A stretch of DNA of 64,000 nucleotides from Sinohyriopsis cumingii (lineage: Eukaryota; Mollusca; Bivalvia; Unionida; Unionidae), in the NCBI GenBank assembly GCA_028554795.2, contig CM068831.1, positions 60,444,769 to 60,508,768 of the forward strand, in the 5' to 3' direction. Under the pieces are notes generated by a model. It saw nothing but the letters and a program-made list of their open reading frames with translations. It had not been told where the DNA came from and did not search any database. A program made the translations under genes and the position numbers. Shown here one piece after another: positions 1 to 12,609 of this stretch (position 1 is the first letter of the stretch; each line of letters begins with the position of its first letter).

Positions 1-1270
1 TTATTTACCCTGGACTTCAACAAACAATAACCAATAATCAGAAATAAATGTAACATATTTCACACGGCGACACATAGAAAGTATAGCCTTAAAATTCAAT
101 CCATCTAGGCAAGATACAAAGCAACAGAGAAGCTTCTCGTATACGTGTTTTTTAAAATAATGAGTATTGTATTCAGATCACACATGAAGAACAGTCTGGA
201 ATGTATCATTTCCATTGGTATACGTTATAAATGGCGGGACATGCTGACTGGATGAAACATATTTTATGGAATTGGCGAGGTGGGGGGGGGGAGATTTCAA
301 ACTGTTACGTATATCGATTTTTTTGTAACTCCTGGTACTTTATTTTACCTAATTTGTATAAATCTTATTCATAGATGGAATGTATTCACAATGTCTTTAG
401 TTCAGTCTGGCCTACGTGACTCGCTTAAAATCTTACATAAGATTTATAAATAAATGTTTACGTATGTATTGAAAATCAGTAATAATGATCTTAATAATGA
501 AACATAAACTGGCGTCTATTGCGTAGTTTCTGTGACTGTGATATCAACGTTTCGAGAATAATTCTGCGGCTTCCTATTGTTTGTGTTAGGTTACGTCAAT
601 ATGTTTAATTCGTCGTAAAATCAATAATGTATCTTGTCACGTGGGGTCTATTAAGCAACACATTCATTCCGATTTTTGGGGTCATTCGCGCTTATTGAGT
701 TCCTGTTGTAAGTCTGGTGATGTGTTCTATGTAAAACATTTGTTTATACTGTTCATTGAAATATAGAGTGCTCATTATTTGGGCTATACGTTTGTTGAAG
801 AACTGTTATACATTATTCAAAGGAATTCTGGACAATGCCATGTTGACAACGTTACGGTTCTTGGAGGAACAGTACGATTCGGTATTAAAATTTGTAAGGA
901 AAATTTCTTTCAGTTAGGTCGTTCATAGATCCTTATAAGGACAAGTTTGGATTCGCTTCATAATACTGTGAGTTCCTCTCACACTATTTTATTTATAACT
1001 TTCATAAATAAACTGTTTGTTAAGTTTATAACCCTTGTTTGTTTTGCTTCTTTCTGTTACTTACGTTTGTGACCATATAGTCGTAACAAAATCAAGTAAC
1101 CATGCAACGAGTACTGATTGATTCTAATAAACGAAGCTAATAATGACTCATGTAAGATGATTTTAACAGAACCAGTAGTAATTAGTTAAAAGAACGTATT
1201 CCTACGCAGAAATCACATTAGTCTTTGCAAATGTACATGTAAATCATGGATTTTGCAAACGCCACAGTTG
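1..1270. other. Gene-free AT-rich DNA
   Basis: I see no supported gene here. Reading frames are short on both strands. Two tandem polyadenylation-like signals (aataaa) lie near 1005-1010, but there is no coding sequence upstream that I can defend. Confidence 0.5.
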
Positions 1271-1279
1271 TAAAACGAG

Positions 1280-1320
1280 AGAGAGAGAGAGGGAGAGAGA
1301 GAGAGAGATTGAGAGAGAGG
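1280..1320. repeat. (GA)n microsatellite
   Basis: An imperfect GA dinucleotide run interrupted by ggg and att. The surrounding minus-strand open frame is a product of this low-complexity tract and is not called as a gene. Confidence 0.9.
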
Positions 1321-1965
1321 AGAGATATTTGTAACTTGCTGTGCGTGGGATCGCTGCATTTCACTGTCATCTCATAGGAGTAGTTTTCTCTCTTTTGCAG
1401 CTTTTGCAAGTGTTTAAGGTGGCGAAGTTGATGCTTTAGTTTCCTGTTTTCTGTGTCGATTAACAAAAATTAAAAAACTATATTATGGTTATGTAGAAAA
1501 ACTCATTTCTAATATCTTCAACTAAATTAATCAGTAAAATCTCAGTATTGGTAAGATACTTTATTCTGTTTGACATTTTTATGGACACAAAGGTTGTGAA
1601 CATATAATTATCCCTAAACCTTTGTGCCAATTATATATAATTATATATTGATAATGCTTTAGCTGTCTTATTATCCATATGTCTCTTACCTTCATAACCA
1701 TTCAGTGGTGATTTACAATACAATGTTATTATCCTCTCTTGTGGTAAAAAATTGTTATAGGGACGTAGCCCTTCTCTCCCGCCCCTATGTTTCATGGAAA
1801 GATGGGTCAAGGATCAAAGGAACAAATATTTCAAAGGTCATATGTGGAATAATTTGGTTCACTTTTGGTGTTCTGCGGCGTAGCTACGTATGTAGGTTAT
1901 TTAGTGCCAAACTAATTGGAGTAAAGTACCTTCACCAAGGAAACAACTACATTACAGATCTGATA

Positions 1966-2170
1966 GTAATAATAATAATAATAATAACAGTAATATTAAT
2001 GACAACAAAAACTACATATTAATGATATGATTTGTAATAATACTACTGCTACTACTACTACTTATACTACTACTACTACTACTACTACTAATAATAATAA
2101 TAATAATAAAATTATTAGTAGTACTATTATAATTATTATTACTGTTATTATTATTATTATTGTTATTATC
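1966..2170. repeat. Compound AAT/ACT trinucleotide repeat
   Basis: Runs of aat/ata, act and att triplets separated by short unique stretches. The Asn/Thr/Ile/Ser-rich frames on both strands are artefacts of the triplet repeats. Confidence 0.9.
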
Positions 2171-2404
2171 ATTTTCATTAACCAATGTATTCAAGAAGCC
2201 TTTGGTAAGAGAACCAAGGACTACTTTACAGTTGCTTTTCTAAATCACATGTTGTAGGAATATGTACATGATAATGTCTTTAAAATTATTATGCGAAAGT
2301 TCAGTTTTAACATAACATTTTCACAAAAAAGAAAAAAGGAAGGAAACCTCGTATTAGCAAAACCGTTTTAGCAAAAAGACCCGTTATAGAGAATGTGGGT
2401 ATAT

Positions 2405-2548
<144 letters not shown>

Positions 2549-2549
2549 C

Positions 2550-5480
2550 AAATATCTTGCATATGTAACAATGGTAACTGACTGTTGCTTTGTGATATCG
2601 ATAGCCATATCGATACAAAGCGTTCAAGAATTACTAAAACGACATCGATAGAAGAGTTCAAGAGTCGAAACAAAATTGTATTTTCCCTATATCAGTTACT
2701 TAAATCTTCTGTAGCCATGGACAATAATTAAGTTCATATTTCATCTATGACAAATGTTAGATGCCATATCACTCATGCTATTGAGATTTAAGAAAAATAT
2801 TGACTTGTAGAAACAAGTTAAGACAAGATGACTAACTCACATTGCTTGAAATCATCCCTCCTTGCCATGTCCATATCATTTATTGCATCCAATCTGCATT
2901 TTCATCCATTGATAACATAGGTCAGTGTCAATGAGACATTCCAGACTTGTTTCGTATGCATGATTTACGTACTTTACTTATCATTTAATAATCACTTTTA
3001 CTCGAAGTTTCACAGTTGCTTCCTGTCTTGTCTACCTGGATTGAATTTGAAGCGTGTATTACGGTGTGTCGCGCTGTGAGATGCGTTACATTCAGTTCTG
3101 ATTGTTGGTTATGGTTTGTTATTATACAATGACAGCGGCTTTATTTCATGGCACATAATGTGTATGAATCTTTAAGCTAACAATGGTATAAAATGTATTA
3201 CATTTGCCGCTTCTAACAAACCTACAAATGTGCCTTTATCTGTTATGAAATCAACAATGTTTGCTATTATAAATCATTTGTTTAATCATTCTCAAACAAT
3301 TTTATTACAGAATTGTTTCACCAAAAATAGATTAATGTTTCAGGCGAGTCTGCGCCAAATAAGCATTAACGTTTATAATTTCATTTTTTTTCTTTTTAGA
3401 AATGTGCCTGTTATAATGACTTTACGATGTAATCAGCATAAAACAATCGTTGACCAGAATGATCTTTAAGATTTGTACGCTAAATGGAAACGTTTTGAAT
3501 AATTAAATTCAGCTGATAAATAAGTCTATATTTATTTGAATTCCTGCTCGATTTTCTATTAAATCTTCACCTTTCACGAAGATATTATGCATATTTCTGC
3601 ACACTTGATATTTTTTTTAGGAGAAATGCTATATTTTGCAATTTAAGATTATTGTACAGTTTTTTGATCGGATTAATACTTAATATATTTATATGTAAAT
3701 TCACAAAATGTACTAAATCTTCACAAAATGTACTAAATCTTGAACGTGGAATCGAGGGTTCCCCTTGATGTTGAGCCCTTTGCCCCCAAAATCGTGACTC
3801 CTAAGCACAACACTTTCAGAAAAGATGAAGTTGTTTGGAAGTGTTGAAGATGTGTGATATTCCCCCACTCCTTATCGTTTGTGCTTATCGTTAACTAGGA
3901 GATGAACGACCATGGCGTTATTGCCCGGATCGAACAAATAATACAATTAAGTATGAATTTAACGGATGGAATATCTGCGGTATGAGCAGAGTTACAGAAT
4001 AGAACAACACCAGAACCCGTATTTAAAATACAACTGTTTAATATATTTCTTGAACAAAATGAAATCGAACATTACATGTGAATTATTCAATTTCTCTGAG
4101 AAAAAGAGTCACAAATGATGCAAAATTCAATTTTCCGTTCTGTTATACCGATAGAACAAATTTCATCATATGATCGAGTGACAAATTGAACTTAGATTGT
4201 CAAGATGACAGCATCACCTGCTGCTTCCTGTCCTTTATAAATCACTGCTGGTGATAGGTCGACATTTTCCTCTCTTTCCTTCTCTCTATATTTTGTCTCT
4301 TCGGGTCATCATCTTCTTGGTTGCATACTGTACTCTTTTCCCACTGTGCAATAGAGGATGGATGCATTTAATTTTAAAAAAAATAATACCCAAATATTCG
4401 TACTTTTTTGTCCTATATCGTCTATAGAAATTAACAGAACTAGCTATGGTCATTTCGCAACTTAATATTGATGCACAATTATGTCACGTAAAATTTTTGT
4501 CGTTTCTAGCTTGCGTTCCAACTGAGACCATGACATAATTAAACGTCTTTAGATAATCTATCACACCTCACAGCGGGCTATAAATTACTAAGTGGTCTAG
4601 TGCAGTCGGCGCACGTTACTCGATTCTCGGTTGAAAAGAATTCACAGCTTAGTTACACACGGATTAAAGAACTTCATTCCTTTTTCTAAGTACGTTACTT
4701 CTTTGTTAATTATCGATTCATTGACATACATTTTCAAACAGACAATCAACACTCAATATAAATAATACAGCTCATTTAAGGCCGATAACGTACATATTCA
4801 TGCATGAAATCGTACAGTACATGGATTATATTATATACAAAACCACTAAATTGGAACTCATTCATGTAATAAAATATGGTCTGACATTCTTACAACCCAC
4901 ACATCATATATTATGCACGATTATTTCTGAACTCATATAAAAGTTGAAGTATGAATTTAAAATGAACAAATTCAATAATAATTACAAACTTTCATCAATG
5001 AACATTTTGCATGTATTTGAGACTAACCTTGTCCTGTATTCGAGATTCGCAGCAACCCATGAAGTGGAATCTCTCTCCTTTTCATGCTCCTCACTTCTGA
5101 CGCGTGCCCCTTCGGACAATATAACGAGAAATACTTATTATTTGATGGAGCTAAATTCCGTCTGAGAATACACACATCCTCGTTTAGCTTAGCCAGTCAG
5201 CTTTAGTGCTCTGCCGCAAAATATTTGTATCACTCACATCGAAATTAACATAATACACTCTAGTCCACGTCTATTAATAAGTATTCTAAAAAGTATAATT
5301 TTATAACACCTGTTTGAAATATACCCAAACTTCTTCAATTTTCTCTGTTTTGTCTCAAACTTTTACATTTATCGCTATCGATTTTGCGTTAATATTGCAC
5401 TCTAACTCGAACTGCTAATGAGCGAGCCCTAATTCAAAACTAAATTCATGCTCCAAATACAGCAGATTATATCCCTCGCA
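2550..5480. other. Gene-poor region
   Basis: I recognise no protein domain, tRNA or transposon here apart from one perfect 20 bp tandem duplication (listed separately). The frames of 73-79 codons in this stretch carry no recognisable similarity and look like chance frames. Confidence 0.4.
3701..3740. repeat. Perfect 20 bp tandem duplication
   Basis: The unit tcacaaaatgtactaaatct occurs twice in immediate succession without a mismatch, indicating a recent slippage or repair duplication. Confidence 0.9.
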
Positions 5481-5651
5481 GTCAGCTTCCACAGAATGTA
5501 CAGTGAACTTATCTCTACAAACTTGCACCATTACATAGACCCTCTCTTGACGGGTAAATTATGGGAGTTTTACTCTCCAAACCTTTGGTGATGTATTCTG
5601 AGTTGCCTCCTAAAAGACCTCAGGCGAACCTTTCACCTCAGACTCCCCTTG

Positions 5652-6620
5652 TCTGCTTAAACAATCCGTCACTACCTTCTCGCTACCTTTAATGTAGTGT
5701 ACGTCTAATTGGTAATGACCATCTCATTACTCTTCCATTTGTGAACTTAGCTTGAGCTAAATAAGCGAGTGGTTGGTTGTCAGTTTTCAAAATAAACTTT
5801 CGTCCATACAATTAGTCTTGGAATTTAGATATTCGGAAGATAATTACCAAGCATTCTTTCTCAAAATTCGAATACTTGCCTGATGCAGTTAACAATTTCT
5901 TCCTATTATATGCTGCCGAAAATAAGTTTCCACCATACTCTTGCAACATCATTGCCTCGATATCGCTGTCGAAGGCATCATTACGTATGTGAAAGTTCTT
6001 TGTCACGTCTGGTAGTTTTACTACTGCGTCCAACGTCAACCTTTCCTTTAACGTCTGAAAGGCGCCTTTACATGCGCCTCTCCTAAAAGCCTTCGCCGGA
6101 GCGTTCTTCCTAGTCAAGTCGGTCAATGGACTTGAAATAGCGTTGGAGTTAGCAGCATTCCGACGATAATACCCTGAAAGTCCCAAGAAAGATAGAACTG
6201 CAGTTTTAATGGTCGGTAGTAAATAGTTCCTAAGTGGTTCAACCATAGAACTAACTGGGATTAACGTGTCTTCGCTGGTGCTGTGACCTAAGTAGGTTAA
6301 TGTTCTAAACCCTACATGCCACTTAGATTGTCGTGCGGTATGTCCCGTTTAAGTCGCTCTAAATCATTCTAAGCAAATGGACATGGTTGTCCCATGATTC
6401 AGCTGCCATTCTGACTCCAAAGTTGATGATAGCTAGAATTTCGGACAGTTTCTAATTTCTAATGTGTTAGTGGATACAGTTTCAATTTTACGGGCCTTTT
6501 GTCCAACAGCTTCAAACTAAATTCCTTCAAATCCGTATTGGCAGCTCCTTCTGTCAAGAAGCACACGTAATCTAGAATATCGACTCTACTTTCGTATGTT
6601 GCTATGACGTCCACGTATCA
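5652..6620 (-). pseudogene. Ty3/gypsy RT-RNase H remnant
   Basis: The longest open part (6246-5812) contains the RT connection motif FLGLSGYYRR followed by PLTDLTRK, then an RNase H-like segment in which the usual TDAS motif reads RNDAFDSDI. Just upstream (6300-6250) the motif YLGHS typical of the RT thumb is readable. Downstream, 5810-5652 keeps an NQPLAYLAQAKFTNGRVMRW-like stretch and ends with YIKGSEKVVTDCLSR, the hallmark RNase H C-terminus. An RT N-terminal-like fragment may lie at 6620-6480. I could not find the catalytic YxDD box, so the palm core appears deleted. At least three frame changes occur. The order of motifs and their wording fit Ty3/gypsy, not copia or BEL. Confidence 0.8.
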
Positions 6621-6703
6621 ACAAGTAGAACGTCAAAAAATAACGTTTCTTTCGGCAAAAGACAACTAGGAAGTAATTCCGCTTCTCCTCCGTTATCGTT
6701 GGG

Positions 6704-7260
6704 TTATTGAGTCACAACTGTAGCAACCACGAGCTCAGTGAGTGGTTTACTTTCGCGATAACAAATAAACAAGTTGACAAAGTACAGTTTCAACGATAGT
6801 TCTCCTCCAAGAAACGTGAAGTTTGATGTGCTCCAATGACAGCAATAGGAACAATTTTTGAAACCTTCGAACTGATGTTCTTTTTTCTTTCCATTGTAAT
6901 ACTTGGACTGACATCTCCGTTCGTCTTGGAGATTCTTCTGTGCCAAGTTACAAACTTCCTCCAACTTGTGGCAAAAGTCATCAACATACCGATATGTTGT
7001 ACGTACTTCATCGGATAGATGTTCATCCGTCCGCAACTGCTCCAGTACAGCCAATGGTCTTCTCACTCTCCTCCAGTAAATTAATTCAAAAGGTGAAAAT
7101 CCTAAACTAGCATTATGCAAAAATAGCGTGGGGAGGTATCCATACCATCTCTAGGTCGACCTTCACATAGCTTTCTCGGAGCTCGCTTCAGGATACCATT
7201 TAAACGTTCTACTTGATCATTGTTCTGCAGGTGATAGGCGGTTGTAGTCAACTCTCCAGG
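6704..7260 (-). pseudogene. Ty3/gypsy integrase C-terminal half
   Basis: From 7245 down, the minus strand reads TAYHLQNNDQVERLNGILKR, the part of the DDE core that carries the catalytic Glu (VER). After a frame change near 7120 it continues as ASLGFSPFELIYWRRVRRPL, the conserved SPFELLYG-type motif. About 60 further residues rich in Lys and Asp follow, as in the integrase C-terminal domain. The zinc-finger and first two catalytic Asp residues are absent. It lies upstream of the RT-RNase H fragment on the same strand, the reverse of the canonical order. Confidence 0.75.
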
Positions 7261-7479
7261 CTGCAACTGGTCTTTGGGTCAAGTCCTGGGTCTGAGCGGT
7301 ATAGACTAGGACTTTAGCTGCATTGATCTCTTCTCAACAGAACTCACGTACACATGGGTACAAGCTAAAGGGTTAGACAACCCCGGCAAGTATACTGCTT
7401 CAATTCACCCTTCACATGCGGAAATTTAGTTGAATGTTCACGACTGGGAGAGATCTATAGTCGTGTTTGCAAACTGGAC

Positions 7480-7650
7480 TTCTGCGGTCTAGCCTGTGTA
7501 TTTTCAAGGCTTGACATATTTGATATATATCAAAGCCCGATAACTAAAGCCAGCGTCATATAGTACAGTTGCGGACTCACAATTTATCGTAGCTACCGCT
7601 TTGTTCGTCAAATCTGTTGCTTTAAGCTTCTTCACAGTACGCGGAGTTGC
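7480..7650 (-). pseudogene. Ty3/gypsy aspartic protease remnant
   Basis: The minus strand contains INCESATVLYDAGFSYRAL, which aligns with the region around the retropepsin active site. The DTG(A) catalytic triplet appears as DAG. The fragment lies directly after the gag zinc-knuckle region as expected. Stops occur shortly after. Similarity is short, so confidence is moderate. Confidence 0.5.
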
Positions 7651-7686
7651 TAGATTAATCGTTGTCGAACGATACTTTCTTCGGTC

Positions 7687-8703
7687 CTAAACGACATGGC
7701 CTGGCTTATTGTAGCTGTAGCATAGGAAATCTCCTTTATGCCCTACGATACCCTTATTTGACCCCTGGGTTTTCCCTGTCCCACAGAGACGATTTCCACT
7801 GAGATTACTGCCTCCTGGCCTCCTACCGTTCTGACCATTTCGCATTTGGGGTCCCCCCTCGATGGACTTCCTCATGTGGTTGTGCACTCTCGTAGCGCTC
7901 GGCCATATAATGCAAGGTCGTGAACTAACGCTCCACTAGGAGCACAATTAAACCTTTCTGATACGTACTTGAAATGAATTCTTTCACGTATATTCGATTA
8001 CACGTTATTTTGATCTACTTGTCAAACATTACTCGCACGCGTGCATGAAACTGCGCTTGAGATTTTGTAGTTCTTTTTTACGATTATCTGAAGGGTTTTC
8101 GGAATATTTCAGCCGACAGCTAATAGTTCCGAAACAGCGCTTTCTAATGGGTGTCGTAATCATCTACGTCATTTGGCGTCATCTTTTGGTAAATGTTCGC
8201 GGTTTTCTGAACAAATACTGAGACGTTGGTAGCTCACTGATCCTTGGGTATCTAATGAACTAGTGCCAACTTTTCAAATTGCACCAGAAAGTTGTCAATC
8301 ATTTCTTCCTTGTGATTGAATATTTGCAGGCTGATCTGTATCGATCGTCTATTTTCATATAGTCTATTTGTGAGTCCTGAACGTTCATTCCGGTCTTAAC
8401 CCATTCTTGCCTCGGCTTCGATCCTCAGCTTCTCCATGGCTAAAGCATGTTCATTTTTTCACTACGTCCATCCTCGGCTAGCAGTCTGGCCTACTCTAGC
8501 TGTTTCTCTTATCCTGGCTCGGCTACTGGTCTCTCTCTCTTTCTCAGTCCGCTTCATGTCGTTCCTTCTGTCATCTGCTGCTTGTTGTTTCTTTTTGTTA
8601 TAATCCTTTGCTCCACAAATTCAGCTCACTGAATCCCTTCGCCACCTAACTCGTCCTTACCAAGAGATTTAAATTCCCCGACTAACTGTCTGTATGTTGC
8701 CAT
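7687..8703 (-). pseudogene. Ty3/gypsy gag remnant with zinc knuckle
   Basis: A plausible start is the ATG at 8703-8701 (MATYRQLVGEFKSLGK). A charged Arg/Glu-rich stretch follows that would form a coiled coil (AMEKLRIEAEARM near 8440), then a capsid-like segment with many frame changes. The last open part (7887-7687) is Gly/Asn/Arg-rich and ends in CYSYNKPGHVV, a CCHC zinc knuckle (CyxCgkpGHi-type) whose second Cys has become Tyr. This is the nucleocapsid end of gag, and the protease fragment follows immediately. Confidence 0.6.
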
Positions 8704-8759
8704 CCTAGTCTTCTTGTCCCATGTCCAAGAATAAAGGTAAAATTGGTTCTTTAAGTGTT

Positions 8760-9195
8760 TGCCTCGCGCATACACGGAGGTGTACTTAGTATGCACTTCA
8801 CAGAACCAGGTTATTTCGTTTTTAAGAATAATATCACCACATTCTGTGGGGATGTGGTGCTAGAAGACGGGCCAATGGGACACTCATAAAGACTGCATCA
8901 ATTGCAATAATTGCACAAAAGCATCGCTGTGGCCTTCTGAAATTTATAATCTAGCTGATTTGAGCGGCAGCAGAGGAAACGTTTTTCACCCGTATGTTGG
9001 TAATTTCCTGGTTTTTCTTCCTAAGCCGACATCTCCAAAAATCCGATTCTACAATGGGCTTTGCTTGTCAGCTCGTATGAGCACATCACAGTTCGGGGAT
9101 TTTATGAGACGAAAATTTACGGCCACCTGTGCGGACCCTCCGGAACGTCGCAGAGTCAATCGCCTCTCTCAGATTGTTAGCAGTGGTCGGACGCT
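8760..9195. other. Unassigned sequence, possible LTR/UTR
   Basis: Lies upstream of the gypsy gag on its strand, so it may include a decayed LTR, but I found no matching terminal sequence on the other side. A 127-codon plus-strand frame begins at 8960 and runs into the minisatellite. It has no recognisable domain. Confidence 0.3.
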
Positions 9196-9199
9196 CCTT

Positions 9200-9690
9200 A
9201 CGTTCAGGTCAGTATGTAGATCCCTCCTGATGGAGAGTTGGTTGATGAGGTCACTTCATGTCAGGAGTGTCATGTTGCTCGCACATATTAGACATGAAGC
9301 GCACCGCACACCTAAAAATCAGCGTGACGCTCCCTCTCACTAAGGAGTTGGTGCACACCATACCTCATTCACGACAGCATACAGTTCCCTCCCGTTAGTG
9401 ATACAGTGCAGCATATTTCATATTCACAACAGCATGCTGATCCCTCCCATTATGGAGAAGGTGCACCACACACATTATCTTCACGACAGCCTTTGTCGCT
9501 GTACCGATAGGGAGGTAGTGCACCCCACACTACATATTCAGGACAGTATGATGAGGGGGAGGGACACCTCACACCTCGTGGCAGAATGATAGACTGTTCT
9601 TACATCCAGTTAGGGAGGTTGTGTACAACATATCAAATCTACGAATATATGCTATTCCTTCCTGTCCAGGAAGTGGTGCACCGCCAACCT
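9200..9690. repeat. Diverged minisatellite, about 57 bp unit
   Basis: About eight diverged copies of a unit built around 'cacgacagcat...tccctcc...ggag..ggtgcaccacacac..cat' can be followed from 9200 to 9690. Clear starts are at 9371, 9426 and 9482. Most units contain a short tccctcc / ggag(g) complementary pair that could fold. Plus-strand frames through this stretch are repeat artefacts. Confidence 0.75.
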
Positions 9691-9699
9691 TGACACCAC

Positions 9700-11810
9700 G
9701 GCGGCCTATGGTTCCGTCCCATTTTCACGGTAGCTTACTCACACAGGCCACAGTACCTACTGGAAGGATCAGCACTTCAGTTTTATGAGTGATGAATTAG
9801 TTTAAAATGAGGTATTCTCTGATTATCACTCAGTAGCTTCATGATACGGGGATAGGTTATTGCCCAAGCACCCCCTCCAAGTTCCAATTTTGTGAAGGAC
9901 AGGGAGTTTGCCTAATGGACTTGAACAAGGGATAGGGATTGGATCAGTATAGCCCTACGACATGTTCCTTTATGACCTCGTGTGATAATGTACTCTGTCC
10001 CTACAGTATAGGTGATGAATTAGCTTGTGTCCCACTATCACTCCAGTACTAAGTAGCATAAACCCGGAAGGCTAAAGGCGTCGCATCATCCTCGACAACT
10101 AGCCTATATTGCCTGCCCCCTGCACTTTGAATCACTACAGAGTGTTTTTATGCCCACAACACATCCAAGTGGCGTACAGATTCCATCCGCTCTCTGGTTC
10201 GAAGTATGCTAGACGATGATAATGGTGAACTAAGGATCTACGTCAACTCAAATACAACTGAGGTAAAAGGAGAGCAACTTCAGCTATCTAAAAAGCCCCA
10301 TCTCCTTGATAACAGTTGAACGAGTTAGGAGGATGTCTTGTCCTTTCATAAGACGGTAAACAAAGTATTCCGTCTCTTTCCATTGGAGTTTTGTTCAGAA
10401 TCAACTTTCAAACAAACTCACGAAAATATTTTCACTTGAGAAAGGATGTCAAGGGCACAAACTAGAAGGCTTTCCTCTTCCACTTTCCCACAATATTGAC
10501 ATCCTCTCCCATAGGTTCTCTGCAGGCCAAAACGTCGCTACGCAACGTCTAGGCTGGTCCGACCCTCCATGTAAAGTTGAGACACCTGTCTCTACTGCCA
10601 CTTACTGCATAAATCCCAGAAGTGACCTAATAAACCTTCCCAGCTGGATGTTGGTTTGTCCAAAGTTGGTATGTAAACTGGAACTTGGACACTCTTTACG
10701 ATGAGAATAAATGAAGTCATGGAACAGAAAGCTTAGTTATTTGTCACCATACCTTTGCCTGCTGACCTTTTCTTAGCCACATTGCTTAGTATGATGAGAG
10801 AGTCCTTGGTAAATCCAGCTACCTTACAATTCGTGTTAGACGCTGTAGGCCTTTTCCAGATATGAACATACTGTAGTAATGGCGTTTCTGGCAGAATTTC
10901 TCTATAACCACCGTGATATTGCCTAGAGGTTATCAACAGTCTTACTTATCCACAGTAACGAGCTTCAAAGGGCTTCTCTGTTCGAAGCCGATAGCCTGTG
11001 CGAGGAATCATACCTACAGTGACATGAGATTTGATCATCAACATCAGTCTTTCGCAACCGTTCTTGTCCCACCGCAGTTGGCTTGGGTGCGTCTTGTTTT
11101 GTTTTCCTAACGCTATTTTTTTAGCACATAGGCTATACGCATCGGCTAGAAAAAACACAGGGACGAATTAACAAACCGACTTGAAACTAATGGAAAGCAT
11201 TCTGGCATAGCTATGTTAGCCACGTCCGAGACTCGAATACAGGAGGACAAAGGGGAGATGTCATTGGTCTGTAAAGGCAAACAGTTCGGCCATCGAGGCC
11301 CCTCCGTATGAACTAGTCAGATATCTTACTAATACGATTCGTCCCCAAGATTATTCGATAAGGTTTTTTGAACAATCTTGACCTCAAAACTTTAAACTCC
11401 AAATAACAACAACAAAACAGCAACTTGGGTTTACAGTGCACAAGTAGATGCTGAAGCACCCCAAAGTGGATACTTTCTAACCCTGCCTCTTTTCCTGCTG
11501 AAGGAAGTGGCGGTCTTAGTGAGTAAAATCTTCTCCAGACGCACATCTTCCTTACAAACGTCCCCATTTGTGCTCGCCTAGGCATCCTTTACAGGTTTGG
11601 ACAAGCATCACAGATGATGATAGGGCCCTTTCCTTCAAGAACACGCGTTGCAAACTTAAATTTCAGTAACGACCCTTCTATCAAACACCTCCATGTTCTT
11701 TCACCACTCCATTCTGATCAAAGTAACGGAGGATGTGCGCACCCTTTTACATAATGGGTCAATTGAGGGAGTACTGACTGATCAGTCTCCTGCATTCTAT
11801 TCCTGAATCT
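9700..11810. other. No confident call; possibly decayed LINE body
   Basis: This 2.1 kb lies directly upstream of, and in the right orientation for, the LINE 3' end at 11.8-12.6 kb. I could not identify endonuclease or YxDD reverse-transcriptase motifs in any frame. The base composition (richer in G+C than the flanks) fits old transposon sequence. Confidence 0.3.
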
Positions 11811-12585
11811 TCATGGTTACCAAAATACCTTGGTCTGACTTTGGATAGATCACCGACATTCTACAACCACTCGTGAAAACTGCATCAAAGCGGAGCACTC
11901 GAAATAATCTACTCCGCAACCTGGCGGGCTCAACCTGGGCGCTAGTGCTCAGTCTATTGTGATCCTGTCTGGGTCCGATCGTCCCCTATCAAGCTAATTG
12001 ACGTCCAGCTCAAAACAACAGTGTGCATATTCTCCGGAAGACTACTTCATACTCCTTTACCATGGCTGCCAGTACTCAGGCAAATTTCTACTCCACATCT
12101 AAGTCGCCAGGAAGCATCCACTAAACTACTGGTTTATCCCAGTCAGAAAATTCCACTGTACATGGACATTACTTCTCATCCAGTATTCCGCTGGGCTACG
12201 AGACATTAAATCTGAAAAGGTCCGTTGTCGGAACATATGACAGCTATTTCGGCATGGAGTGATGAGTGGTCTTCAAAATAAGTTGTAAGTAACACCTTCG
12301 TAGGTGAGCACACTTTCTGCTTTCCTGCCTTCAACATTTCACCACATCTCTGAATCACGCTGGCCCGTTTCCGGACAGGACAGGGTCATTGTGCGGAAAT
12401 CCTCGTCCATTAGTACCAGGCCACTGACTGTTCTTGTAACTGTGGAGCTCTACAGTGTCACACACTGTGAACAACTGTCCTCTGACAATGTTCCCCGCTG
12501 GACTGCATGCTCTTAACCTTGCAGGTGCTGACGCTATTGGATAGCTTAACATGCACTGTACACGATAAATAAATCAATAATGGTG
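11810..12585 (+). mobile_element. Non-LTR (LINE) retrotransposon 3' end
   Basis: On the plus strand a series of RT-thumb motifs is readable across frame changes: PKYLGLTLDRSPTF (11818), NLLRNLAGSTWA (11908), then GRLLHTPLPWLPVL (12036) and LSRQEA. Around 12360-12440 is ARFRTGQGHCAEIL and CNCGA, and the end is ALNLAGADAIG (12510-12545). This arrangement is typical of Jockey/CR1-like LINEs. The last part resembles the Cys-containing tail that follows the RT. An A-rich tail (ataaataaatcaataatgg) follows at about 12565. All frames are broken. The 3' end abuts the PolB remnant of element A, so the LINE probably inserted into that gene. Confidence 0.7.
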
Positions 12586-12609
12586 GAAAATTTATCGTCA
12601 TAACCAACC

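Larger units (their letters stand above)
5480..8760 (-). mobile_element. Degenerate Ty3/gypsy LTR retrotransposon
   Basis: Remnants of gag, protease, integrase, reverse transcriptase and RNase H are all readable on the minus strand, each broken by stops or frameshifts. In transcription order they are gag (8703-7687), protease (7650-7480), integrase C-terminal half (7260-6704), then RT and RNase H (6620-5652). Canonical Ty3/gypsy order places integrase after RNase H, so this copy is rearranged or is two nested copies. LTRs could not be delimited by eye. The element is clearly inactive. Confidence 0.8.
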
